Source: a candidate division LCP-89 bacterium B3_LCP (GTDB taxonomy: Bacteria; Electryoneota; B3-LCP). From it: a DNA stretch of 64,000 nt. Each line of letters starts with the position of its first letter. Position 1 is the stretch's first letter. A program made the translations under genes and the position numbers. The notes under the pieces are model-generated. The model did no database searches. It worked only from the letters and a program-made list of their open reading frames with translations, and was not told the origin of the DNA. Shown one piece after another: positions 1 to 7,297 of this stretch. The stretch spans positions 124,001 to 188,000 of the forward strand of contig NJBN01000001.1 in the NCBI GenBank assembly GCA_005223185.1, read 5' to 3'.

Positions 1-645
1 TCGGCAGACAGGATAAGGGTCAAGAAACTTGAAGGTTCAAATATTGAAGCTGGGCGAAAGCTAATAGTTGATGAAGTAGGCGACGATGCGATAGGGCGGA
101 GGACTGCCGTCAAATTGGGCAGACAGGATTATTATCAACATAAATTGGGGGAAAACAGAGACGCTTTAGTTGATTTTAGGGAAAGCCTGGAACGGATTAA
201 GAGTCTATTTGGGGTGGACCTGTTGGAGCAGCTTAATGGATCTAATCAACAACAATTGTTGGTGCGATACATCAAAAGATTGCGGCAATATGGTCAGAAC
301 GAGCTGGAAGGAGAAACAATCGATTCTTTAAAGAGGCTTCTAGAGACAGTTCACCCCTTGCAGGAAGTAATTGAGGAAAAGAAGGATGAGATTTCAGTTC
401 TGGAGAAAAAAGCTTCTGATGACAGAGAACACAGGCCGGTAATAGTGGTCAGGGAAAAGATAAGGGATGAGATTGATGTAACTATTGGAGACCGTACGGA
501 GACCGTGGTCCCCGCTGAGTCGGGCACTGCCATAACAACTTCAGAAGATGGCGGGGTCAGGAAATACGAACTGAAAGCGCCATCAGGGAGAAAAGCCAAG
601 AGGTTTTTTACATCGAAAGCCAGCCAAAAGAAGAAACATAACTGA
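1..645 (+). CDS. FapA-family (DUF342) polymerisation-domain protein, 3' fragment
   Basis: The frame is open from the first base of the window, so this is the C-terminal 214 residues of a longer gene. The first 40 residues alternate hydrophobic and glycine positions like the last coils of the FapA/DUF342 right-handed beta-helix (E-G-S-N-I-E-A-G-R, then V-D-E-V-G). A predicted coiled coil follows, then a final beta segment (V-I-V-V-R-E-K-I) matching the usual DUF342 close. The basic tail K-K-K-H-N is unusual. A full DUF342 protein at 61814-63232 has the same layout. FapA-type proteins are cytoplasmic or membrane-associated and often lie in flagellar or cell-envelope loci, but the exact role here is unknown. 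The TTG at 115 is not the start, because coding-like sequence continues upstream. The family call rests on pattern only. Confidence 0.6.
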   Translation, partial: SADRIRVKKLEGSNIEAGRKLIVDEVGDDAIGRRTAVKLGRQDYYQHKLGENRDALVDFRESLERIKSLFGVDLLEQLNGSNQQQLLVRYIKRLRQYGQNELEGETIDSLKRLLETVHPLQEVIEEKKDEISVLEKKASDDREHRPVIVVREKIRDEIDVTIGDRTETVVPAESGTAITTSEDGGVRKYELKAPSGRKAKRFFTSKASQKKKHN

Positions 646-747
646 CGCTGTATTTGATAAATACCAACAAATTTCGGATCATCTCGTAACAGATATTGAG
701 ACCTGTTTTTTTTAAGGCAACTTTCCTTTTACTGAACAATTGATTTT

Positions 748-789
748 GGTGGACTGCATCCCGCTTGGGCGGGACTTAGTCCACCCTAC
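748..789 (-). repeat. REP-like element (GTAG plus imperfect palindrome)
   Basis: Read on the minus strand, GTAG (786-789) is followed by GGTGGACT, which pairs with AGTCCACC across the element (748-755 with 778-785). An inner stem pairs tcccgc (759-764) with gcggga (769-774). A 5' GTAG foot followed by a palindrome is the hallmark of REP sequences mobilised by RAYT transposases. Similar elements occur in the 31-38 kb region. No RAYT gene is in the window. Confidence 0.5.
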
Positions 790-826
790 AGAGAATAAAC
801 AATAGATGCGGGTTATCCAGTCAAAT

Positions 827-899
827 GGGGGGGTGAGGGCGCTTTCGTGATCCCCGGGGCGGGGTCCTCCACCTCCGCCGTCTAAGCGTTTCCCCCCCC
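827..899. other. GC-rich potential stem-loop
   Basis: Seven G (827-833) face eight C (892-899). Inside them gcgctt (839-844) can pair with aagcgt (884-889), with a CCCCGGGG core further in. It lacks the invariant D-loop, anticodon and T-loop bases of a tRNA, the conserved loop of 4.5S RNA, and the tmRNA ends. It may be a repeat or a structured RNA; no function is assigned. Confidence 0.3.
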
Positions 900-931
900 G
901 TCCAATAATAGATTTTGAGAATTTCCATTAA

Positions 932-953
932 AAAACCCGCCGCAGCGGGTTTT
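932..953 (-). terminator. Rho-independent terminator of the small gene at 980-1183
   Basis: AAAACCCGC (932-940) and GCGGGTTTT (945-953) form a stem with a CGCA loop. On the minus strand the hairpin runs into a T tract directly downstream of the stop codon of the small gene. Confidence 0.7.
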
Positions 954-979
954 AAGACGCATAACTTCCCCAAACACAT

Positions 980-1183
980 CTACACAACCAATCCGAAGCG
1001 TCCTCCTTTATAGCAGACAACCAGTTGATCACCGATAGTTCGGCTGATGCGGAATCCAAGCTTGCGCAAGCGGTTCAGATCTACTTCATTCCTCTTCATG
1101 AGGGTAGCAATTCCATCCAGATTCGATTCGTGGAAGGGAATCCGGTTCTTTAACAGAAGTTGAATTGGTTCGCTTGTGAGCAT
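980..1183 (-). CDS. Small hypothetical protein (67 aa)
   Basis: A short basic protein with a Leu/Ile-rich N-terminal helix (E-P-I-Q-L-L-L-K-N) and a C-terminal strand-like part (Q-L-V-V-C-Y-K-G-G). It is not recognised. Support comes from a Shine-Dalgarno-like GAGG seven bases before the ATG and a good intrinsic terminator just after the stop, so it looks like a transcribed unit. It could be monocistronic or follow the 255-aa gene upstream, which ends 79 bases away. The charge pattern would suit a small binding protein, but no motif shows this. Confidence 0.5.
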   Translation of the reverse strand: MLTSEPIQLLLKNRIPFHESNLDGIATLMKRNEVDLNRLRKLGFRISRTIGDQLVVCYKGGRFGLVV

Positions 1184-1262
1184 TTTAACCTCGTCTAATT
1201 TGGTTGTCCTATCTATTAGACGACCACCGAACCAGAAGGTTGCTCATTAGTTGATAAAAAAA

Positions 1263-2030
1263 TCAGATCGGCTTGCCGCTGCGGTGACCTTTAACGAACT
1301 GAGCCCATTGGATTGCCATTTCGACCTGAGGTGGTTTTCCACTGACTGTGAGGGTGACAGACCCTTGTGTATCTTCCCAGCCACCTGCTGCTACCATTGT
1401 CGCTCTCGCACCGGTTAACAGTTTAAAAGCCTGCAATTCAGTGATTATAGTAGCTCCCATAACTGGCATCAGTCCGGCTTTCTCACCGGTGGAAATGCCG
1501 ATTCTGTCAAGTCCCATGGTATATGTTGCTTCTGGAACGGAGGGGATTAGTTTTTCCAAGCCTATGGGCATTAGCAGAGTGGAACCACGGGCTCTTATAA
1601 TGCCCAGTGATTTCCCCATAGTTCCTCCGGAACGGGAAGCAAGAAGTACTCCCACGAGGCCATCCGAATCAACTGCGTTACCGCCCTTGATCAACACATC
1701 TTCGCGACCGAATTCCTCGATTATTTCATAGGGATCTGCCTTAATCCTCTCCCCGCGCTGTAGGATGACCGCTTCTAACCTGTCATCTTCGGCTGTTACG
1801 TCCAATTCACCTCTGCGAATAATCCCCGCAGAAAACTTCACCGGATCGACTTCTTCACCCAACAGGCGGGACGCTACAAATGAATTGGTAGTTCCTAAAC
1901 TAATAACTATAGTTCCCTCTTCGAGAGCTCTGCGCACGGCAGGATGCGTTGCCACAGCTTCCGCAATGAGCATTTTAGACTGGTTAGGTGTCAGAGTCAG
2001 CAAGCCCAGCGTTTTTGGTTCGGTATCCAT
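1263..2030 (-). CDS. Conserved hypothetical protein, possibly ISOCOT-fold
   Basis: 255 aa, soluble, no signal peptide or membrane segment. A glycine/threonine loop near residues 41-50 (V-I-S-L-G-T-T-N-S-F) follows a beta strand, and a second loop near 112-118 has I-K-G-G-N-A-V. A G-T-T-N/G-S-G-S-T loop followed by a K-G-G loop recalls the sugar-isomerase/CoA-transferase-like (ISOCOT) fold, as in ribose-5-phosphate isomerase and DeoR effector domains. That is a resemblance, not an identification. A further glycine-rich stretch, S-R-S-G-G-T-M-G-K, may bind phosphate. GGAG lies upstream of the ATG. It sits between two unrelated minus-strand genes, so context gives no role. Confidence 0.6.
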   Translation of the reverse strand: MDTEPKTLGLLTLTPNQSKMLIAEAVATHPAVRRALEEGTIVISLGTTNSFVASRLLGEEVDPVKFSAGIIRRGELDVTAEDDRLEAVILQRGERIKADPYEIIEEFGREDVLIKGGNAVDSDGLVGVLLASRSGGTMGKSLGIIRARGSTLLMPIGLEKLIPSVPEATYTMGLDRIGISTGEKAGLMPVMGATIITELQAFKLLTGARATMVAAGGWEDTQGSVTLTVSGKPPQVEMAIQWAQFVKGHRSGKPI

Positions 2031-2133
2031 AATTCAAGCTCCACAGTCCCGTTTTTACAGTTTCAAAGATGAAACTCTTCGAAAGGTAAATCGGATCCCT
2101 GATAATAGGTATCGGCGAAAGAACAGCAATTTT

Positions 2134-4365
2134 CTACTTTAAGTGTTTCAGCATCTCTTCAATTGTTGATGTGGGAAGACTACACTGATTATTTTTACAC
2201 ACATAAGCAGCCGTCTGCCCATTAATAGCTTCGTAGAGCTTCACAAACGGCGCAATCTGGGTAATTGCACCAGCTTCTTTATTGCAGGGGCGCTGGATCA
2301 CGACCAGGTTAGGTTGGTACTGGTTGTTTATCGCCTGGATCATAGCGGTAGTGGAATGATCCTCCCTATCACCTGCAATGATCACTTCATAAGTGGGACC
2401 TTGGGCGAAAATCAATCCATTCAGCATGTGCGTGAAATGGGCCGGAGCACTCTTTATTTGCGCTGAAAATGCCTGCAACATTTGATCTGCCTTTTCTTCC
2501 AATTCAGGATTTGCCGTGATGTGTGATAGTTTCAGAAGGTTCAACAGGGATACTGAATTACCAGAAGGGACGGCGCCGTCGTATATTTCCCTGGTGCGCA
2601 TAAGCAGTCGTTCGGCATCATTGGGAGTGAAGTAGAATCCACCTTTATCATCGTCCCAGAAGTGGGTGATCTGGTATTCAGTAAGGCTTAAGGCGCGTTC
2701 AAGATAGCCCACTCTGAAGGTTGTTTCATAGAGTTCAATCAAGCCCCAGGTCAGAAATGCGTAATCATCGATGTTGCCAGATATGCCGGCTTCACCTTTC
2801 CTGTATCGGTGCAGCAGTCCACCACTCGGTAAAGTCATCTCTTTTAAGACAAAATCGGCAGCTCGCTGTGCCGCAGATGTGTAATCGGGGTCATCCAGAA
2901 TGCGCCCTGCTAAACTTAAGGCAGCAATCATCAGACCATTCCAATCAGTCAGAATTTTATCATCTTTCTGGGGATGGATTCTGTCACCACGGACTGTAAA
3001 AAGAGCCGTTCTGGCATTTTGCAGGCGAATTCTAAGATCACTTATATGGATTTCTTGCTCATCCGCAATCTGTTCAAGGGACTTGGTTAAATGGAGGATA
3101 TTGTTGTTCTTTCCACCGGTGGATTCATCAGTGAAGTTGCCATTTTCATTAATCCTGTACGCTGAAGCGAACAGTTCAGCTTCAGTTGGCCCCAGTATTT
3201 CCTTGATCTCATGTATTGTCCAGAGATAGAACTTACCTTCTTCGCCTTCACTATCGGCATCTTCTGCTGAGAAGAAACCGCCATCAGGAGAGGTCATATC
3301 GCGCAGTACATAGGTAAGAATTTCTTCCGCTGTTTCTCTGTATGTATCCTTACCGGTAGCCTGATAGGTTTCCAGATAGGCAATTGTTAAAAGCGCCTGG
3401 TCGTAAAGCATTTTTTCAAAGTGGGGCAACAGCCATTGCGGGTCTGTGGAATAGCGGTGGAAGCCATAACCTAAATGATCGAAAATGCCTCCCATGCGCA
3501 TTTGTGTCAGGGTCTCTTCCACCATGTGCAGTGCTCTTTCGTTTTTATCACGTTTCCAGATGCGCAGAAGGAATAAGAGATTATGCGGTGTGGGAAACTT
3601 CGGTGCGTTGCCGAAACCGCCACTGGTTTCATCGAAGGTCTTCTGAAAATAATCATAAGCTTCATCAATTGTCGATGCAGACAGAGAACCTGCATTTAGC
3701 TTAACCTCAAGCCCATTCATGCTACTTAAAGCCGTTGTGATGCGATCTGCCGTATCCTCTATATCCTGCTTGCGGTTTTTCCAGGCATTTGAGATTTGTG
3801 GTATCAATTCCATCATACCGATGCGACCGTAACGCGAATGTTTGGGGAAATACGTGCCGGAGAAGAAGGGCTTTTTATCAGGCGTCATAATGATGGTTAA
3901 GGGCCAACCACCGCTGCCGTTCATTATCTGACAGACGCTCATATAAATGTTGTCAATATCCGGTCGCTCCTCCCTGTCAACCTTGATATTTACAAACGCT
4001 TCATTCATGAGACCAGCCACCCCTTCATCTTCGAAGGATTCATGTTCCATAACATGACACCAGTGACAGGTGGAATATCCAATAGATAGAAAGATGGGTT
4101 TATCCTCATTTCGGGCTTTAGCGAACGCTTCTTCTCCCCAGGGAAACCAATTAACGGGATTATCGGCGTGCTGCAGCAGATAGGGGCTGTTTTCGGAAGC
4201 TAAGTGGCTCAGTGTCCTGCTTCCGGGGTCGTCGTTAGAATTCATAGCTGAAAAATCGTTATGGTTATTGGATTGATTTATATCGGAACTAACTGCCACC
4301 TGATTCAGGAGAAGCATAACGGGCAACAGAAGGAGATGTATAATAAGCTGTTTCACGGTTTCCAA
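2134..4365 (-). CDS. YyaL/SPATA20-family thioredoxin-domain protein (DUF255)
   Basis: 743 aa. A hydrophobic N-terminus (residues 8-20, L/I/V/P-rich) looks like a signal peptide. It is followed by the DUF255 thioredoxin-like domain with the family signature [12 protein letters not shown] and a C-H-W-C active-site motif at 100-103, then the [10 protein letters not shown] stretch. The rest is an alpha/alpha-barrel-like region (roughly 230-740) with glycoside-hydrolase-like W-F and G-G-F-Y segments. Length and layout are normal for the family. Its biochemical function is poorly known, and a redox or sugar-modifying role has been suggested for members. The first start is a TTG (4365); a GTG at 4356 is an alternative. 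The exported form is inferred from the N-terminus. Confidence 0.85.
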   Translation of the reverse strand: METVKQLIIHLLLLPVMLLLNQVAVSSDINQSNNHNDFSAMNSNDDPGSRTLSHLASENSPYLLQHADNPVNWFPWGEEAFAKARNEDKPIFLSIGYSTCHWCHVMEHESFEDEGVAGLMNEAFVNIKVDREERPDIDNIYMSVCQIMNGSGGWPLTIIMTPDKKPFFSGTYFPKHSRYGRIGMMELIPQISNAWKNRKQDIEDTADRITTALSSMNGLEVKLNAGSLSASTIDEAYDYFQKTFDETSGGFGNAPKFPTPHNLLFLLRIWKRDKNERALHMVEETLTQMRMGGIFDHLGYGFHRYSTDPQWLLPHFEKMLYDQALLTIAYLETYQATGKDTYRETAEEILTYVLRDMTSPDGGFFSAEDADSEGEEGKFYLWTIHEIKEILGPTEAELFASAYRINENGNFTDESTGGKNNNILHLTKSLEQIADEQEIHISDLRIRLQNARTALFTVRGDRIHPQKDDKILTDWNGLMIAALSLAGRILDDPDYTSAAQRAADFVLKEMTLPSGGLLHRYRKGEAGISGNIDDYAFLTWGLIELYETTFRVGYLERALSLTEYQITHFWDDDKGGFYFTPNDAERLLMRTREIYDGAVPSGNSVSLLNLLKLSHITANPELEEKADQMLQAFSAQIKSAPAHFTHMLNGLIFAQGPTYEVIIAGDREDHSTTAMIQAINNQYQPNLVVIQRPCNKEAGAITQIAPFVKLYEAINGQTAAYVCKNNQCSLPTSTIEEMLKHLK

Positions 4366-4519
4366 TAGTCAGCCGATCTGGTATTTATTGTAGGGATCTT
4401 TCCTATGAGTTACGGAGAAAAGGCTCAAAATAATTGAATGAGGTGTTAATTTTCCGAGGTGAGAGGTATGTAGAGGGTGTGGATTACCACTAAAGGATGG
4501 TTGCCACAGCTTTCTTTAG

Positions 4520-4735
4520 CTAAAAGATTTTGTTCATATCGAAAAAGTAGAAATCCGGCATACAGTACTGGCATCCCTGAAAGCGGGGGATGTGTTCTGA
4601 TTCACACATACGCTTGACGGTATCCAGAGTGTATATTTTCTTACCGCTTTCCTCCGGGATATCTTCGATATGACATTCGTATCGAGGGTGGGAAAGATCA
4701 TGTATGGTGTTGGTTCTCAAATCTGTGAGATACAT
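4520..4735 (-). CDS. Small Cys/His-containing hypothetical protein (71 aa)
   Basis: An acidic small protein with Cys at several positions and a C-Q-Y-C pair near the C-terminus, plus H-P-R-Y-E-C-H near residue 20, so a metal site is possible. It is not recognised. It has its own consensus-like promoter (TTGACC-N17-TATATT at 4768-4796), which supports expression as a single gene. No clear hairpin follows the stop. Confidence 0.55.
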   Translation of the reverse strand: MYLTDLRTNTIHDLSHPRYECHIEDIPEESGKKIYTLDTVKRMCESEHIPRFQGCQYCMPDFYFFDMNKIF

Positions 4736-4767
4736 AATGTCTCCATAGACTTAGCGTTTCGTTTCTA

Positions 4768-4796
4768 AATATAACAAATAATGAGTTTCGGGTCAA
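4768..4796 (-). promoter_or_regulatory. Sigma-70-type promoter for the 71-aa gene
   Basis: On the minus strand TTGACC (4796-4791), a 17-base spacer and TATATT (4773-4768) precede the gene starting at 4735, leaving a leader of about 25-30 bases. Confidence 0.6.
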
Positions 4797-4938
4797 TGAC
4801 TAACGACAGATATCATGGTATCTGCTCATATTATAAGAAAAGCGTGATGATGCGCCGGATCACAGCAACGGTGAGATAATTTTCGTTCATTATATTATAT
4901 TGAAAATATTTTAGTTTTTCTTAAGATTGTGGGAGAGC

Positions 4939-5901
4939 ATGAAGGTCACATTTTGGGGAGTGCGGGGATCGCTGCCCAGCCCCCTAAGTCCCTCTGAAAT
5001 GCGTGACAGACAGAAGGAGCTGTTAGCTGCTATCAGGCAGGGTGGAATTCCTACTGCGCGAAATGAGGACAGATTTCTGGATGACGTCTCTGAATCGGCC
5101 GTATTGGTGGGAGGCAACACTTCCTGCGTGGAGGTGAGCTGTGGGGATGATAGGTTGATATTTGATGCAGGCAGCGGTATCAGGTTGTTGGGATGCCGCT
5201 TGATGGAAAATGCCTTCGGGCAAGGCGAAGGATTAGCGCGCATTTTCCTGTCGCATACGCATTGGGATCATATTCAAGGATTGCCATTTTTTGATCCTTT
5301 ATACGTACACGGGAACAGGATCGAGATTTATTCAGGTTTTACCAACATTTCTGATCGCTTGGAACAACAGCAGCGCAGGGAATATTTTCCCATACCGCTT
5401 CATGATCTGAAAGCGGATATTTCCTTTCATACAATAGTTCCGGAAATTCCCTTAGATTTCGCCGATATCAGTGATCAGACGCATCATTTGCGGGTTATTG
5501 TCCATGAACTGCAGCACCCCGGCGGCGCTTTTGGGTACCGAGTGGAATGCGAGACTGGGTGTGTTGTGTACGCCACAGATTCGGATTTCACCAGCAACGA
5601 TATTGAGGATATTAAGGACAACCTGGATTTCTTCAAAGACGCTGACGTGCTGATCTTTGATTCCCATTTCTCCTTTAAGGAATCCATTTTCCGCAGCGAA
5701 TGGGGGCATGCATCGGCTGCACTGGGAACCAGATTGGCGGCGTTGGCGAAGGTGAAGAAGCTGGTATTATTTCATCATTCACCTGAATACACTGACCGTA
5801 TGCTTAAAGAGCTGTTACATGAAGCGCAGATGCACAAATCAGGACCGTTTCCGCACCAGATCATTTTGGCACGGGAAGGTCTAGTACTAAATTCCTTTTA
5901 A
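4939..5901 (+). CDS. Metallo-beta-lactamase-fold hydrolase
   Basis: 320 aa from the ATG at 4939. GGGAG precedes it and the family N-terminus M-K-V-T-F-W-G-V-R-G-S begins there; an upstream TTG at 4927 only adds W-E-S. The zinc-binding motif H-T-H-W-D-H is at 106-111, preceded by G-G-N-T-S-C and D-A-G-S-G. A later D-S-D (about 214) and S-H-F-S / F-H-H-S segments supply the remaining ligands. This W-G-V-R-G-S subgroup includes PhnP-like and class II cyclic-nucleotide phosphodiesterase-like enzymes, so a phosphodiester substrate is likely but unproven. A 60-residue insertion between the N-terminal strand and G-G-N-T-S-C makes it slightly long. It appears to be a single gene. Confidence 0.85.
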   Translation: MKVTFWGVRGSLPSPLSPSEMRDRQKELLAAIRQGGIPTARNEDRFLDDVSESAVLVGGNTSCVEVSCGDDRLIFDAGSGIRLLGCRLMENAFGQGEGLARIFLSHTHWDHIQGLPFFDPLYVHGNRIEIYSGFTNISDRLEQQQRREYFPIPLHDLKADISFHTIVPEIPLDFADISDQTHHLRVIVHELQHPGGAFGYRVECETGCVVYATDSDFTSNDIEDIKDNLDFFKDADVLIFDSHFSFKESIFRSEWGHASAALGTRLAALAKVKKLVLFHHSPEYTDRMLKELLHEAQMHKSGPFPHQIILAREGLVLNSF

Positions 5902-5965
5902 TTCTCTCACGGGATATGTATTTCGGGTTATAAAGGTCGAATTTTTTTGGAATTTTATAAACTAC

Positions 5966-5994
5966 TTGACTTTCGGCGATAAAATTGTTAACTT
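5966..5994 (+). promoter_or_regulatory. Promoter of the Cys-tetrad protein gene
   Basis: TTGACT (5966-5971), a 17-base spacer ending TTGT, then TAACTT (5989-5994) followed by AT. The same arrangement with the same -10 is found upstream of the exported C25-like gene (42423-42451). Transcription would start near 6001-6006, at the beginning of the structured leader. Confidence 0.55.
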
Positions 5995-6005
5995 ATATAC
6001 ATTAA

Positions 6006-6184
6006 TATGGGGAGTCGGGGCGCATATCTCCTAATCAGGAGGAATAATAATAAGAAAGCTGTTCTAAGAGCTTCGAGAAGTCATTACACGATTAGGTTCT
6101 CCAAATGGTTAACTGGTATAAAGCAATGACCCATCGAGTTTACTTTAGAACAGCCGCAATCTATCGCCTTGATCGGGGACTCCC
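6006..6184 (+). ncRNA. Structured 5' leader RNA, candidate cis-regulatory element
   Basis: Three nested helices can form. P1 pairs GGGAGTC (6010-6016) with GACTCCC (6178-6184), which abuts the ATG at 6185. P2 pairs GCTGTTCTAA (6058-6067) with TTAGAACAGC (6145-6154). P3 pairs GTCATT (6080-6085) with AATGAC (6125-6130). A local hairpin CTCCT/AGGAG lies at 6028-6041. P1 would hide the bases just before the start codon, where a GGGG is the only Shine-Dalgarno-like run. This is the layout of a translational switch or thermosensor. It matches no riboswitch class I know. Confidence 0.5.
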
Positions 6185-7195
6185 ATGTTAAAAACGTTAA
6201 GAATTTTTACAATCTGTTGTTTCGCTATCGGGATCTTAGCGGGATTCTACCTCATTCCATCAGATGACGTTAACAGTGAACCTGAAGATTCGCCACTGTT
6301 CGCTGTCTCACTGGAAAACACTACCAATTATATTTCCGGAAAGGGTGGAACCGGTAGTTCACCTGATGGTTCTTCCGGAGGAATGACACCGTTGGTCACT
6401 TGCGAAGTAACTTGCGGCCCTACCTGTGCTCAGACCACCTGCGGAACAACGTGTGTCGAAACCTGCGAGTTCACCTGCTCAAATACCTGCGAACAAGCAA
6501 CGTGTAACTCAACGTGTTTGGCCACTTGCCAGACGACCTGTTCCAACACCTGTTCGCAGCCGACGTGCGAGAGCACCTGTGTCGTAACCTGTTCATATAC
6601 CTGCGAAGACCCCATCACGTTGATGTCATTCGGAGTAGGCACCAGCGGTAGCGATATAGTGGTATACTGGACTACCGGCAGTGAGGTTGACAACTACAGA
6701 TTCATAGTCTGGAAATCCCTCAACCCGGATAACGGATTTTACGCTATCGAAGAAGTGCTGAGTGCTGGTAACGGTGTAACCACGACTTCATATGAGTTTA
6801 CGGATAATGCTGTCCAACCCGGTATTACCTACTACTATAAACTGTCGGACATAAGCATTTACGGTTATGAGACCATGCATGCGACGGTCGCGTCCGCCAC
6901 GACGGGCATCGCAATTGAATATTGTCTGGTTGATAATTTCCCGAATCCGTTTAATCCGGTTACTACCATACGCTTTTATCTTCCCGAGACTTCACAAACT
7001 GAACTTACAATCCATGATATGAGAGGAAGGTTGGTAAACACTCTCGTTAATGGCGTAGTTAGCGGCGGTGTCATGCATGAAGTCATCTGGAACGCAACTG
7101 ACGACAGGGGAACTTTTCTACCGAGTGGGATGTATATTTACAGACTGACCGCTGGTGATCAAAGCGCCAGCGGTAAAATGGTCTTTATGAAGTGA
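6185..7195 (+). CDS. Exported Cys-tetrad repeat protein with FnIII-like and C-terminal sorting domains
   Basis: 336 aa. Residues 7-25 form a hydrophobic export signal, followed by a linker rich in Gly/Ser. Residues 72-140 are a repeat of tetrads with 17 Cys, every one preceded by Thr. The spacing is C-x3-C with an extra residue at three points, giving a 21-residue superperiod of five Cys. Residues about 145-240 resemble a fibronectin III domain (V-V-Y-W-T-T-G-S-E-V-D, then Y-Y-Y-K-L). Residues about 255-336 are a type IX-like sorting/FlgD-like domain (N-F-P-N-P-F-N-P, then S-G-M-Y-I-Y-R-L, ending K-M-V-F-M-K). It should be delivered to the cell surface. It has its own promoter, a structured leader and a strong terminator. 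The function of the Cys array is unknown; a rigid disulfide-stacked solenoid is a reasonable guess. Confidence 0.85.
   Translation: MLKTLRIFTICCFAIGILAGFYLIPSDDVNSEPEDSPLFAVSLENTTNYISGKGGTGSSPDGSSGGMTPLVTCEVTCGPTCAQTTCGTTCVETCEFTCSNTCEQATCNSTCLATCQTTCSNTCSQPTCESTCVVTCSYTCEDPITLMSFGVGTSGSDIVVYWTTGSEVDNYRFIVWKSLNPDNGFYAIEEVLSAGNGVTTTSYEFTDNAVQPGITYYYKLSDISIYGYETMHATVASATTGIAIEYCLVDNFPNPFNPVTTIRFYLPETSQTELTIHDMRGRLVNTLVNGVVSGGVMHEVIWNATDDRGTFLPSGMYIYRLTAGDQSASGKMVFMK
6398..6604 (+). repeat. Thr-Cys tetrad repeat array (in CDS)
   Basis: This encodes residues 72-140 with Thr-Cys repeated 17 times at 4-residue (sometimes 5-residue) spacing. The DNA is not a simple tandem repeat: codons and x residues vary, so the pattern is kept at protein level. 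Confidence 0.9.
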
Positions 7196-7234
7196 TCAAC
7201 TGGTCATAAACGGAAGCTCCTGAAGAATGCTGCG

Positions 7235-7267
7235 ACCATTATCCGGGGCGCCGGATAATGGTTTTTT
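7235..7267 (+). terminator. Rho-independent terminator of the Cys-tetrad gene
   Basis: ACCATTATCCGG (7235-7246), loop GGCG, then CCGGATAATGGT (7251-7262): a perfect 12-bp stem followed by a T run. It separates the Cys-tetrad gene from the C25 protease gene. Confidence 0.9.
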
Positions 7268-7297
7268 ATGTCCAAATTACCGTAGTTGAGGCGAAAC

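Larger units (their letters stand above)
646..979. other. Intergenic region with REP-like palindrome, GC-rich hairpin and terminator
   Basis: No gene is supported here. The region holds a GTAG-associated palindrome (748-789), a very GC-rich potential hairpin (827-899) and a terminator for the minus-strand gene to the right (932-953). The DUF342 gene on the left and the small gene on the right converge on it. Confidence 0.6.

Noticed and set aside
827-899. A tRNA or 4.5S RNA gene
   Set aside because: The 7-bp end pairing is suggestive, but the D-loop GG, a plausible anticodon arm, the T-loop motif and the SRP RNA loop are all absent.
4927-4938. TTG start for the metallo-beta-lactamase-fold gene
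   Set aside because: The ATG at 4939 has GGGAG just upstream and begins exactly at the conserved N-terminus.
6398-6604. The Thr-Cys array as a RiPP precursor of the SCIFF/ranthipeptide kind
   Set aside because: No radical SAM maturase or peptidase-exporter is nearby, and the array is embedded in a 336-aa protein with FnIII-like and sorting domains.
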